Shown here piece after piece: positions 42,584-50,973 of a stretch of DNA of 64,000 bases (the stretch's first letter is position 1; each line of letters begins with the position of its first letter). Both the position numbers and the translations under genes were made by a program. Source of the DNA: CAXBGS01 sp963975425 (lineage in GTDB: Bacteria; Planctomycetota; Planctomycetia; Pirellulales; Pirellulaceae); NCBI GenBank assembly GCA_963975425.1, contig CAXBGS010000007.1, positions 310,001 to 374,000 of the forward strand, given 5' to 3'. The notes under the pieces were generated by a model. That model made no database searches. It was not told the DNA's origin and saw only the letters and a list, made by a program, of their open reading frames with translations.

Positions 42584-43054
42584 TTGGGGAAAATCGAAAT
42601 AGTGAAAGGGGACCTTCTCAATCAAGACGTCGACGTAATCGTCAACACTTGGAACAGGAACATCATTCCTTGGTGGCTACTGCTTCCACAGGGCGTTTCA
42701 GGAGCGATCAAGCGGCGTGGCGGATACGCTCCGTTTCGCGAGCTTGCTAAGCACGGGGCAATTCCGCTTGGCGGTGCGGTGATAACCAGTGCGGGCAATC
42801 TGCCATTCAAAGCCATCATCCATGTGGCCGGCATCAGCATGTGGTGGCGATCAAGTGAAAGCTCGGTCCGAGAATCGTGTCGCAGCGCGATGGCATTGGC
42901 GGAGGAGAAGAAATTCAATTCGATCGCGTTGCCACTGATTGGTGCTGGTACCGGTGGCGGGTCGCCGACCGCCGTTCTTGATATGATGAGCGGTGAACTC
43001 GCGACCGTTAGCTTCGGGGGGCGAATCGTCATCGTTCAATTTAAGAAAGACTAG
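42584..43054 (+). CDS. Macro-domain protein (ADP-ribose binding/hydrolase)
   Basis: A 156-residue protein starting at a TTG (no in-frame ATG or GTG upstream; AGG about 8 nt before). It is a single macro domain: IEIVKGDLLNQDVDVIVNTW, then NRNIIPWWLLLPQGVSGAI, GAIPLGGAVITSAGNLPF, IIHVAG, and the C-terminal IALPLIGAGTGGGSP. The NRNIIPWWLLLP variant replaces the usual NAAN..L.GGGGV loop and marks a distinct subfamily. Macro domains bind or hydrolyse ADP-ribose derivatives such as ADP-ribosyl proteins, O-acetyl-ADP-ribose or ADP-ribose-1''-phosphate. First of a five-gene operon; 19 bp to the next gene. Confidence 0.85.
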   Translation: MGKIEIVKGDLLNQDVDVIVNTWNRNIIPWWLLLPQGVSGAIKRRGGYAPFRELAKHGAIPLGGAVITSAGNLPFKAIIHVAGISMWWRSSESSVRESCRSAMALAEEKKFNSIALPLIGAGTGGGSPTAVLDMMSGELATVSFGGRIVIVQFKKD

Positions 43055-43073
43055 ACTAGCAGGTTCCGTTCCA

Positions 43074-43595
43074 ATGCAGATCAAGGTTGAAGTCGGCGAT
43101 GTACTGGAGGTTGACGCTGATGCGTTGATCTCTACCGCGAACCCTTGGTTGAATCTTTCGGGTGGCGTGAATGGAGCAATCCTTTCGGCGGTTGGGTCGA
43201 CGATTCAAGAGGAACTGCACAGTTACCTGAAGAGCCAAGGCGTCTCCGCCGTGCCGGCTGGAACAGTCGTCCAAAGCAACGCAGGAAACCTGCCATTCGA
43301 TTGCATTCTGCATGCTGTCGCGATCGACCCGTTCTACGATTCCTCCGTTGATCTAGTCCGAGAAACCGTCGTTGCCGCTTTGGACCTAGCCATTGAGGCA
43401 GGCGCAAAAACTATCTCTACGCCGACACTGGCCACCGGATACGGACCAATGTCGATTGCTGATTTCGGAACCGCAGTGGCACCGCTTGCCAATGAACCTA
43501 GGTTCGATGGGCTTTCATTGACAATCGTCATCCGCTCAAAAGAGCACCTATCCGAGCTGTCCGATGCCATCGCAGTAGCTCGGGTTCAGGCGTAG
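43074..43595 (+). CDS. Second macro-domain protein
   Basis: 173 residues from the ATG at 43074, the first codon giving a normal macro-domain N-terminus (MQIKVEVGDVLEVDADALIS). Further conserved parts: TANPWLNLSGGVNGAIL, VPAGTVVQSNAGNLPFDCIL, and TISTPTLATGYGPMSIADF. It is only distantly similar to the preceding macro protein, so the two are probably not a recent duplication and may handle different ADP-ribose species. 10 bp to the phosphatase gene. Confidence 0.85.
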   Translation: MQIKVEVGDVLEVDADALISTANPWLNLSGGVNGAILSAVGSTIQEELHSYLKSQGVSAVPAGTVVQSNAGNLPFDCILHAVAIDPFYDSSVDLVRETVVAALDLAIEAGAKTISTPTLATGYGPMSIADFGTAVAPLANEPRFDGLSLTIVIRSKEHLSELSDAIAVARVQA

Positions 43596-43605
43596 AAGAA
43601 ACCGC

Positions 43606-44265
43606 ATGAAGTACGGGTTTCTCTTTCTGTTGTTGGCATTGGCAATGTCGGTTGCCGCCGTCCGCAGCGGGCCTTGGGAGTGGCTGCTCTTCTACCCGGC
43701 GTTCTCGTTTGGCGTGGTGGCTGCTGCGTATTTGTCCTCTGCACCCGGCGTCTTCGGCAAGCGTTTTGACGGGCGTCGTTCGTGGCTTGGGACGCTGTTG
43801 GTGCTGCCCTACGTTCCGTACGTGTCGGCAGTTTGGCATTTGGTTCGGTTGCTATCACGAGAACCGAAGATCAGCGTCCTGAATGACGAAATCGTCTTGT
43901 CGCGTCGGTTGCTGAGCCATGAGATGCCGGAGAACATTGCCTCGGTCGTTGATCTGACCTGTGAGTTCATCGAACCGAAGGATGGTTGGGATCTTCAGTC
44001 GTACGTGTGCTACCCGATGCTCGATGGAACCGCGTCGACTTCCACAGAGATTCGTGTACTAGCGGACGAAATCATCAAAATGCCGAAGCCTGTGCTGATT
44101 CATTGCGCCCAGGGTCATGGTAGAACGGGCCTGGTTACCGCGGCCGTGTTGATTGCGTCTGGTAAAGCACAAACGACTGGGGACGCCATTGCGATGATTC
44201 AAGCGGTTCGTCCCGGTGTCGAATTGAACAAGGCACAGCGATTGATTCTGGAGCAAATCGGATGA
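43606..44265 (+). CDS. Membrane-anchored dual-specificity phosphatase-like protein
   Basis: A 219-residue protein. The N-terminal 85 residues contain two to three membrane segments (FLFLLLALAMSVAAV, WLLFYPAFSFGVVAAAYL, TLLVLPYVPYVSAVWHLV). The cytoplasmic C-terminal domain has the CX5R active site HCAQGHGRTG, preceded by NIASVVDLTCEF, as in atypical dual-specificity/PTEN-like phosphatases. The general-acid Asp may be in YPMLDGTAS. The substrate may be a phosphoprotein, phospholipid or a phosphorylated nucleotide; the ADP-ribose context makes ADP-ribose phosphates an interesting candidate. Overlaps the next gene by 4 bp. Confidence 0.82.
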   Translation: MKYGFLFLLLALAMSVAAVRSGPWEWLLFYPAFSFGVVAAAYLSSAPGVFGKRFDGRRSWLGTLLVLPYVPYVSAVWHLVRLLSREPKISVLNDEIVLSRRLLSHEMPENIASVVDLTCEFIEPKDGWDLQSYVCYPMLDGTASTSTEIRVLADEIIKMPKPVLIHCAQGHGRTGLVTAAVLIASGKAQTTGDAIAMIQAVRPGVELNKAQRLILEQIG

Positions 44266-45317
44266 ACGACGACGCGATTATCGGATGCATTCTGGGAACC
44301 GCCGTCGGTGATGCTCTTGGGTTGCCGTACGAAGGCGTTTCGTCCAAGCGAGCACCGCGATTGCTCGGGCCGCCGGATCGTTATCGGTTCTTTTTCCGAC
44401 GTGGCATGATCTCCGACGATACCGAACACACCTGCATGGTTGCGCAGTCACTGATCGAAGCGAACAGCGATGTCGACCTTTTCGCACGCCGTTTTGCCAG
44501 GCGACTGCGATGGTGGATATTGGCCTTGCCGGCCGGCGTCGGCAAAGCGACTGCTCGAGCGGGCATCAAACTCTGGTTGGGTGCCAAGCCCAACAGCTCC
44601 GGCGTCTTCTCTGCGGGCAATGGTCCGGCGATGCGAGCTGCGATCTTTGGCGCGGCGTTCGATGATCTGCCGCAGATCCTTCAGTTCGTGCGTTCTTCAT
44701 CGCGTTTGACGCACACCGATCGCAAAGCAGAATACGGCGCGATCGCGGTGGCACTCGCCGCTCGATACTCTCGTGACCACGATCCGGTGGATGCGAACCT
44801 GTGGCTTTCTGATGTTGTCGATACCGTGGGTGATGAGGGATCAGAACTTACTGATTTGCTGCGACGATCCGTTAACAGTGTGGCGGACGGAGAGTCAACC
44901 AAGGCGTTTGCCGATTCGCTTGGGTTATCCCGAGGCGTCAGTGGCTACACCTATCACACGATCCCCGTCGCCATTCACTCTTGGTTGTCTCACCCAAGAG
45001 ACTACCGGCAATCGGTCACAAAGATCATTCAGTGCGGAGGCGACGCCGACACAACCGCGGCAATTGTGGGCGGGATCGTTGGTGCCGGAGTTGGCGAAGA
45101 CAGAATCCCGCAAGAGTGGATCAGCGGCATCTGGGAATACCCGCGTAGCGTCGCCTGGATGCGATCGCTCGGCGAAACACTAGCCGTCACAATTCATGAA
45201 AAACGTCCGGCCAAACCACCCACCGTCAATCCAATCGCCGTTTTGTTCCGCAACATCCTGTTTCTATTCATCGTCCTCTTTCACGGCTTCCGCCGACTTG
45301 CCCCGCCATACAAATGA
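44262..45317 (+). CDS. ADP-ribosylglycohydrolase (ARH/DraG family)
   Basis: A 351-residue protein. Family motifs: IIGCILGTAVGDALGLPYEG at the N-terminus, MISDDTEHTCMVAQSL (metal-binding SDDTE), and the C-terminal CGGDADTTAAIVGGIVGA (the D-A-D-T metal-site loop). These supply the binuclear Mg site of ARH enzymes, which cleave ADP-ribose from proteins or nucleic acids or hydrolyse related compounds. A hydrophobic C-terminal tail (VLFRNILFLFIVLFHGF) may anchor it to the membrane like its phosphatase neighbour. 4-bp overlaps on both sides show tight coupling in the operon. Confidence 0.92.
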   Translation: MNDDAIIGCILGTAVGDALGLPYEGVSSKRAPRLLGPPDRYRFFFRRGMISDDTEHTCMVAQSLIEANSDVDLFARRFARRLRWWILALPAGVGKATARAGIKLWLGAKPNSSGVFSAGNGPAMRAAIFGAAFDDLPQILQFVRSSSRLTHTDRKAEYGAIAVALAARYSRDHDPVDANLWLSDVVDTVGDEGSELTDLLRRSVNSVADGESTKAFADSLGLSRGVSGYTYHTIPVAIHSWLSHPRDYRQSVTKIIQCGGDADTTAAIVGGIVGAGVGEDRIPQEWISGIWEYPRSVAWMRSLGETLAVTIHEKRPAKPPTVNPIAVLFRNILFLFIVLFHGFRRLAPPYK

Positions 45318-46205
45318 ATGTCGACACCGATCAAATCGAAGCCAACCTTCGTCTGCATGTCGATCGACTTGCGGGATTGATCGGTCCGCGCACGTTGCAA
45401 AAGCCGAGAACAATTCAAGCCACGATCGGTTACATCGAAGGTCAATGGGCCGAGATGGGTTACGCGAACGACCGCGAGTGTTATGACGCTCTCGGCGATG
45501 AAGCCACGAACTTGATCGTCGAACAACCCGGGTCAAAACGTGCCAGCGAGATTGTTGTACTGGGTGCTCACTACGACACGGTCTTCTCGACGCCCGGTGC
45601 CGACGACAACGCATCCGCCGTGGCGGTGATGTTGGAAGTCAGCCGCTTGCTACGAGAGCACAGCGGCAAGCGGACCGTACGCTATGTCGCGTTCGCCTGC
45701 GAAGAGCCGCCGTACTTCAACGTCGATGCCATGGGCAGCCAACATCATGCCCGCCAATCATGGCAACGCGGTGACAATATCGTCGGCATGCTTTGCCTGG
45801 AGATGGTCGGCTATTACAGCTTACACAAAGGCTCCCAAGAAATCCCTCCAGCAATCCCGCATTTCCTTCACAGGTTCTTTCCCAAACGCGGCAACTTCCT
45901 CGCCGCCGTCGGCAACATGCCGTCATGGAAGTTGAACTGGCAATTCCGCCGGGGATTCAAACGAGGCACACGGCGGCCGCCATTGTTCTCGATCTGCCTA
46001 CCCGAAAAAAATCAACGAGATTCGGCTGAGCGACAACAGTTCGTTTTGGGATCAAGGCTATCCCGCCTTGATGCTGACCGACACCAGCTACTTGCGCAAT
46101 CCCAACTACCACCAAGCCACTGATACTCCGGACACACTCAATTACCCCCGCATGACCGAAGTCACCCTCGGTGTCGCCTCAGCCATACGACGATTGCTTG
46201 GTTAG
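45314..46205 (+). pseudogene. M28-family aminopeptidase, frameshifted near the C-terminus
   Basis: The frame from 45314 encodes an M28 peptidase: VVLGAHYDTVF and GADDNASAVAVMLEVSRLL (zinc-binding His and Asp, bridging Asp), FACEEPPYF (catalytic Glu pair), DNIVGMLCLEMVGYY. At 46014-46020 a run of seven A shifts the frame; the listed frame then ends at 46123. In the other frame the family C-terminus continues (IRLSDNSSFWDQGYPAL, TDTSYLRNPNYHQATDTPD with the last zinc His) to a TAG at 46203. Six A instead of seven would restore a protein of about 296 residues. It may be a sequencing error, a recent mutation or slippage. Last gene of the macro/ARH operon, 4-bp overlap with the ARH gene. Confidence 0.78.
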
Positions 46206-46211
46206 CAAGAA

Positions 46212-46466
46212 TCACTCGTGCGCGGACGGACATTCTGCCGACTTGTTCGCGTTCAGTTCGATGAAGCCTTTCCATTGGTCCGGCACGTCGTCTTCGTAGA
46301 AGATTGCTTCGGTTGGGCATTCAGGCACGCAGGCTCCGCAGTCAATGCATTCGTCGGGGGCGATGTAAACCATGGATTCGTCTTCGTGAAAGCACTCGAC
46401 CGGACAAACCGGTAAGCATGCTTTGTCCTTACACCCTATGCAGGGCTGTGTAACCACCATCGCCAT
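46212..46466 (-). CDS. Seven-iron (3Fe-4S/4Fe-4S) ferredoxin, FdxA type
   Basis: An 84-residue protein. Cluster ligands: C-x7-C-x3-CP at the N-terminus (CIGCKDKACLPVCPVECF) and C-x2-C-x2-C-x3-CP (CIDCGACVPECPTEA). The pattern and the length match small FdxA-like ferredoxins that shuttle electrons in the cytoplasm. Convergent with the M28 gene, with only 6 bp between. Confidence 0.92.
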   Translation of the reverse strand: MAMVVTQPCIGCKDKACLPVCPVECFHEDESMVYIAPDECIDCGACVPECPTEAIFYEDDVPDQWKGFIELNANKSAECPSAHE

Positions 46467-46564
46467 TTTCGTGTCTCCTAAAGTAAAACGGTGTCACCAC
46501 CGCTGAAATAACTGTTCGTCACGGCGGCAAAGCCCCGTGTCACCCAGGAAGTGAGAAAGCGAGT

Positions 46565-48034
46565 TTGGAACCGGGCACCAGCCACCAAAAAAAATCTGAA
46601 TTTCCCGAGCCGATCACGGATCGTTCGGATGGTTGGTTGCTGCGCGAGTGGAAATCGGGCGACGAGCAGGCTGCCGAGGTCCTGTTTGACCGCTACGCCA
46701 TCCGCTTGGTGGCCTTGGTCGCCAGCCGGCTGAACCGTCGGTATCAAGCCTCGATTGATCCGAGCGAAGTCGTTCAATCAGCGATGGGTAGCTTCTTCGA
46801 CGCGGCCCGGCACAGTCGCATTCACGTCAGTGACAGTGTGTCACTGTGGCGACTACTCGCGACATTCGCCCGTCGCAAAATGGCTCGATCAATTGAGCGA
46901 CAGTCGGCCATCAAACGCGGCAGCGGTCAGAAAAGACTCCCGCTCGATAGTGAGATCGCCATCGCTGACGGTTCCCATGCCGAAGAAGACGCGGATGCTT
47001 TTCTCGCTACATTGAAGACAGAACTGACCGACGATCTGTTTACGATCGTCGAGGGTTTGCTCTTGGGTCAGACGCAGCGAGAGCTAGCCGAGTCTCTAGG
47101 GATCGACGAACGAACCGTGCGTCGTCGCCTGTCCCGAGTCCGCAAGCATCTTTCGGTAGTGGACGAGGCAACGAGTCCCCAAACGCAAGGAGTCTCTAAG
47201 GGACTCGTCGCCTCGTCCACTACGTCATTACCGAGAATAAACTACAACGAGTTTGTCCTAGGCAAGATGATTGGCAGCGGTGGTTTCGGAAAGGTTTACC
47301 GTGCCAGAATGCAATCGGATGGCCGAACCGTAGCTGCGGTGAAGTTCCTTCGCAAAGCGTTCTGGCAAATCGAAGACGCACGCCAGTCGTTCCTGCGCGA
47401 GATAAATATCGCGTCGCAGATTAGTCATCCCGGTGTCATTCGCTACCTCGGATATGGCGAGTCCCCACACGGCGGTCTGTACGTCATTAGCAAGTGGATT
47501 GACGGACACTCACTTCAAAATGCCACTGCCGCAAAAGAGCAACAGTGGATCAGATGGCTCGTGCAAATATGCGAGGCGATCCAAGCGGTGCATCAAGTAG
47601 GCCTGATCCACGGCGACCTGACGCCGAGCAACGTTCTCGTCGATGCTCAAGATCGAATCACAATCACCGACTTTGGATTCTCACAGGCGTCCACTAAATC
47701 GGCTTTGCCAGTCCTCGGTGGAACGCTTGGATTCGCGGCACCCGAGCAAATTGACCCGGCTTTCGGTTCCATCAGCTTCAAAACCGACATCTACGCCATC
47801 GGCGGGTTGGTCCACTGGATACTGTTCGGGCGACCGCCCAACGCGGGCCAAGGTTTCGAGGATAGCCTCTCGCAAACGCTCTCTCATCGGGACCCTGGAG
47901 CTTCAACCTTCGACGCTATTCCCCCGGCATTTCGCTGTATCCTCGTTGCCACGCTTCGCAAGTCACCCGCCGACCGATCAATGGGCATAGCCGATATTAT
48001 TCGAGTGCTGTCGCCAACGATTATGGAGGCCTAG
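46565..48034 (+). CDS. ECF sigma factor fused to a Ser/Thr protein kinase
   Basis: A 489-residue protein. Residues about 25-200 are an ECF-type sigma factor: region 2 (EVLFDRYAIRLVALVASRLN, DPSEVVQSAMGSFF) and region 4 with a helix-turn-helix (QTQRELAESLGIDERTVRRRL). Residues about 230-489 are a protein kinase: Gly loop GSGGFGKVYRA, VAAVKFL lysine near 260, REI glutamate near 279, HGDLTPSNVL catalytic loop (HGD instead of HRD) and DFG at 369-371. No membrane segment. The start is a TTG with no in-frame ATG upstream, so it is uncertain. The linker (residues 198-219) is encoded by a near-perfect inverted repeat (47157-47222). It may couple kinase signalling directly to promoter choice. Confidence 0.85.
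   Translation: MEPGTSHQKKSEFPEPITDRSDGWLLREWKSGDEQAAEVLFDRYAIRLVALVASRLNRRYQASIDPSEVVQSAMGSFFDAARHSRIHVSDSVSLWRLLATFARRKMARSIERQSAIKRGSGQKRLPLDSEIAIADGSHAEEDADAFLATLKTELTDDLFTIVEGLLLGQTQRELAESLGIDERTVRRRLSRVRKHLSVVDEATSPQTQGVSKGLVASSTTSLPRINYNEFVLGKMIGSGGFGKVYRARMQSDGRTVAAVKFLRKAFWQIEDARQSFLREINIASQISHPGVIRYLGYGESPHGGLYVISKWIDGHSLQNATAAKEQQWIRWLVQICEAIQAVHQVGLIHGDLTPSNVLVDAQDRITITDFGFSQASTKSALPVLGGTLGFAAPEQIDPAFGSISFKTDIYAIGGLVHWILFGRPPNAGQGFEDSLSQTLSHRDPGASTFDAIPPAFRCILVATLRKSPADRSMGIADIIRVLSPTIMEA
47157..47222. repeat. 23-bp inverted repeat encoding the sigma-kinase linker
   Basis: Left arm 47157-47179 (TAGTGGACGAGG...GTCCC) and right arm 47200-47222 (its reverse complement), one mismatch, 20-bp loop. 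It is 66 bp (22 codons) in all, exactly between the sigma and kinase domains. Confidence 0.85.
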
Positions 48035-48090
48035 TGATTGGTCATGCTATCTTGGACAGAGTCATATCCCGAACCAATCCGACATATTAA

Positions 48091-48840
48091 ATGCAAGCGA
48101 TCATCAGCGACATTCATGGCAACCTTGAAGCACTGAAAGCGGTGATTAGCAAAATTGATTTGTTGGGAATTAGTCGGATTGTGTGCTTAGGGGACATCGT
48201 TGGTTACGGTCCAAACCCAGTCGAATGCATCCACTTGCTGAAAGACTGTGAAACAATCGTCACCGGTGACTGGGATGCCGCTGCGGTATCGACGGACGAT
48301 CCGTGCTGGTCACCGTTCCTTCTCGAACAATTGCGTTGGGTTCGCGATGAGATCGCGGGCGATCATTCCGCACAGCAGATCATTAAGTCAGGTTGCCTTG
48401 CAAAACTCACCAGTGACGTCGCGTTCTTTCACGCCATGCCACGCGATTTCAGCGATTGGATTTTTCCCGAAGATGTATTTACACCGCAGAAGCTTGATCG
48501 CATAGTTGAACAATCGTCATCGCTTGCGTTCTGCGGTCATAACCATTTAGCGGGTGTGCATTTCAAAACGACCCGACACTTCACGACGAAACAGTGGAAC
48601 TACCGGACGTTCATCGAGGTGGGAGACGACTGGTTCACGCCAGAAGGTCCATGCATTTGTAGCGTTGGTTCGGTGGGCCAACCTCGAGACAGCGATCCAA
48701 GGGCATCGTTTGTTGTTCTTCGGAAGCGTCAATTCCGATTCGTTCGAGTCGAATACGACCACGAACTCACCGCCGATAAGATCCGAACCAATCCTCGGAT
48801 CCGAGACGTTCACGCAGACCGGCTTTCGCAAGGCCGTTGA
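48091..48840 (+). CDS. Calcineurin-like metallophosphoesterase
   Basis: A 249-residue protein. Metallophosphatase motifs: ISDIHGNLEAL, VCLGDIVGYGPNPVECI, a modified GNHD-type block (VTGDWDAAAV), FFHAMPRDF and FCGHNHLAGVHF. The second-metal Asn of GNH(D/E) is replaced in TGDWD, as in a subset of bacterial members related to MJ0936/YfcE. It may hydrolyse phosphoproteins or cyclic nucleotides. It follows the sigma-kinase fusion by 56 bp on the same strand, so kinase and phosphatase may form a regulatory pair. Confidence 0.85.
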   Translation: MQAIISDIHGNLEALKAVISKIDLLGISRIVCLGDIVGYGPNPVECIHLLKDCETIVTGDWDAAAVSTDDPCWSPFLLEQLRWVRDEIAGDHSAQQIIKSGCLAKLTSDVAFFHAMPRDFSDWIFPEDVFTPQKLDRIVEQSSSLAFCGHNHLAGVHFKTTRHFTTKQWNYRTFIEVGDDWFTPEGPCICSVGSVGQPRDSDPRASFVVLRKRQFRFVRVEYDHELTADKIRTNPRIRDVHADRLSQGR

Positions 48841-49008
48841 GTCTCTCGCCGCGAGAATCTGGTTAACCCTAACGAGTTCTCTCCTACACAACCCTGAGAC
48901 CATTCCCGGTTTTACTGTGATGTATATGCTTAGCGTGCGATGGCGTCCGCAATACAATCAGTTTGTCAAATTCAAGGCCGATAACGATTCTCTAGTTGAT
49001 CGCCTTGC

Positions 49009-50973
49009 TCAACGAGGCTTCACTGACCGTCGTCGCTTCCACGGTGTTCTAGCGACTTGGCAGTCGATATCTTCGACGAATTGCCGTACCTGGGAGATTG
49101 CTGAATCAATATCCGGTACGCTAAGAGCGACAACTTGGCCTTTCTTCGTGCGTCCATTACGGTGGACGATGTTGTGGCGAGCATTGACGATTCTCAGCAG
49201 ATCGGCGAAAGCTTCCCCTGTTGGAAACTTGACTTTCAAGACCTTTATGAACAACGGCCCGACCTTCTCTAGATTGTGAAATACCTGATCGACGAGGTGC
49301 TTCTTGATAATCGTTTGACTGTTTCGTTCCCAGTCGATAACTTCGTCAAGCTTGTACTTGCGATCTGCGAAGTCAGTTGTTGATCGAGCAAACCGATTCC
49401 GCAAAGTCTTGTTTCCGACCACAGTGTTAATGAATGTGTCCGACAGATACGTTTCCATCGACGCAACAACACCGGCGTAAACTTGGCGGTAAAGAACTTG
49501 CTGCAGCGCTGCGTCAGGCGATTCAAGCAACGCCAGTCGCGACAGGCTGTCGATTGAATCTGAGAAAGTTGCATAGGATGACACGTTTTCCGAAATCGAA
49601 CGCGCAAGCGCACTTTCTAGCTTCCCTTGCCTTGCGAGCTTGTTACATTGCGGGCACTGCCGACGATTGACACGATTCTGCACCGACTGCGACCAAACGT
49701 GCTCTGGATTCACGTCGCACAACCACCATCGCTTCGTCGCACTTTGACGAGTCACATTTGCGGGAGTCACGTCACCGTTTTTCGTCGGATGCCACGTTGC
49801 TGCAATCTCTGCGTCGACAGCCGCCAAGCAAGTCTTCGAGTCAGCTCGTAGACCACTGCAAAACGGACACTTTGAGCCTTTGGTTCGACGGAAAACGTGA
49901 GCGTCCCAAACGTGTTCCGGATTCGACTCGCATTGCCAGAATGCTTTTCTGCGACTCCCAGGCGCCAAGCTCATCGGGTCCAGACCGACGTTCAGCGTTG
50001 GGTGCCACTCCGTGAGCAATTTCGGATGCAAATGCCCAAGTGACTTTTCGAGCGACACAGTGCCAGGATTCCGACCACCTGGGCACTGCCGACAAATCTT
50101 CTTGCGACCATTCACCCGTTCGATCGACTCTTTCCAAGAATGATCGGAGTTTTCAGGGCATTGCCACCATACTTCCCTTGACGAACCATGCGACACATCG
50201 CTGGGACGCAGCCTGCCGTTCTTGGTCGGATGCCAAAACGTCAGGAGGTCAGGTGCGGTCTCGTCTAGACCTCGTCGGGCCGAGAACTTTCCGGCGGTTC
50301 GCGAGTCTGCGTTTTTTGACGCCTGACGGCATTTTGGGCATTTTCCGTCTCGCCTTTTACGCGTGGCAACACTGGATTTCCATTCGTGCTCAGAGTGAAC
50401 GCGACATTGCCACCAAACTTTCTCCTCACTGCTGCTTGAAACCATCTCCGGTGTTAGGTCGCCGTTTTTCGTCGGATGCCATTCGGCAGCAATTTCTGGA
50501 GCCGTTCGGGCTAGCGACTTCTCGATCCTGCGGCAGTCACGACATCGGCTTCCGTTGGTTCGATTGGCGACAGCCGTTTCCCATTCATGAGAAGAGTCGC
50601 GTGAGCACAGCCACCAAAGACGTATGTTCGACTGTGGCGCGAACTCTTCCGGACGCAGGTCTCCATTCTTGGTGGGGTGAAATTCTGCCGCGACATCCGG
50701 ATAGAGCTCGGCGATCGAATCCTCCGGAAGCACCTTTCGACCCGAACAGAATGGACAACCCTGCTTGTCAATTGCTCTCGTAGCGACAATGGCTGGCCAT
50801 TCATGCCGGTCGTCTCTTTTGCAACGCCACCACGCTCGATAACTGCTGTTGTACGGTACCTCATCCCGTTGAAACTTGACGTTTTTGGTGGGATGCCATT
50901 CCTCGGCGAGCTCAAGCGAATAGGCCACCAAGAGCGGTACTCGAAGGCCTGTGTGCTGTAGCGTTCTACCCAT
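49009..50973 (-). CDS. Zinc-ribbon-repeat protein with HEPN-like C-terminal domain
   Basis: About 654 residues from the ATG at 50973. It contains six tandem repeats of about 60-65 residues, each with the pattern WHPTKN(G), then WW.C, then H.W, then a C..C pair (for example AEWHPTKNGDLTPEMV, WWQCRVHSEHEW, KCPKC). These match the 'probable zinc-ribbon' (DUF4379) repeats. The last 200 residues are helical, with RIVNARHNIVHRNGR containing the R-x4-H motif typical of HEPN ribonuclease domains. Zinc-ribbon arrays with nuclease-like C-termini occur in phage-defence contexts. Function here is inferred. Convergent with the metallophosphoesterase. Confidence 0.75.
   Translation of the reverse strand: MGRTLQHTGLRVPLLVAYSLELAEEWHPTKNVKFQRDEVPYNSSYRAWWRCKRDDRHEWPAIVATRAIDKQGCPFCSGRKVLPEDSIAELYPDVAAEFHPTKNGDLRPEEFAPQSNIRLWWLCSRDSSHEWETAVANRTNGSRCRDCRRIEKSLARTAPEIAAEWHPTKNGDLTPEMVSSSSEEKVWWQCRVHSEHEWKSSVATRKRRDGKCPKCRQASKNADSRTAGKFSARRGLDETAPDLLTFWHPTKNGRLRPSDVSHGSSREVWWQCPENSDHSWKESIERVNGRKKICRQCPGGRNPGTVSLEKSLGHLHPKLLTEWHPTLNVGLDPMSLAPGSRRKAFWQCESNPEHVWDAHVFRRTKGSKCPFCSGLRADSKTCLAAVDAEIAATWHPTKNGDVTPANVTRQSATKRWWLCDVNPEHVWSQSVQNRVNRRQCPQCNKLARQGKLESALARSISENVSSYATFSDSIDSLSRLALLESPDAALQQVLYRQVYAGVVASMETYLSDTFINTVVGNKTLRNRFARSTTDFADRKYKLDEVIDWERNSQTIIKKHLVDQVFHNLEKVGPLFIKVLKVKFPTGEAFADLLRIVNARHNIVHRNGRTKKGQVVALSVPDIDSAISQVRQFVEDIDCQVARTPWKRRRSVKPR

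Noticed and set aside
46478..46777. 99-residue minus frame overlapping the start of the sigma-kinase gene
   Set aside because: It lies antisense to conserved sigma-factor region 2 and has no domain of its own.
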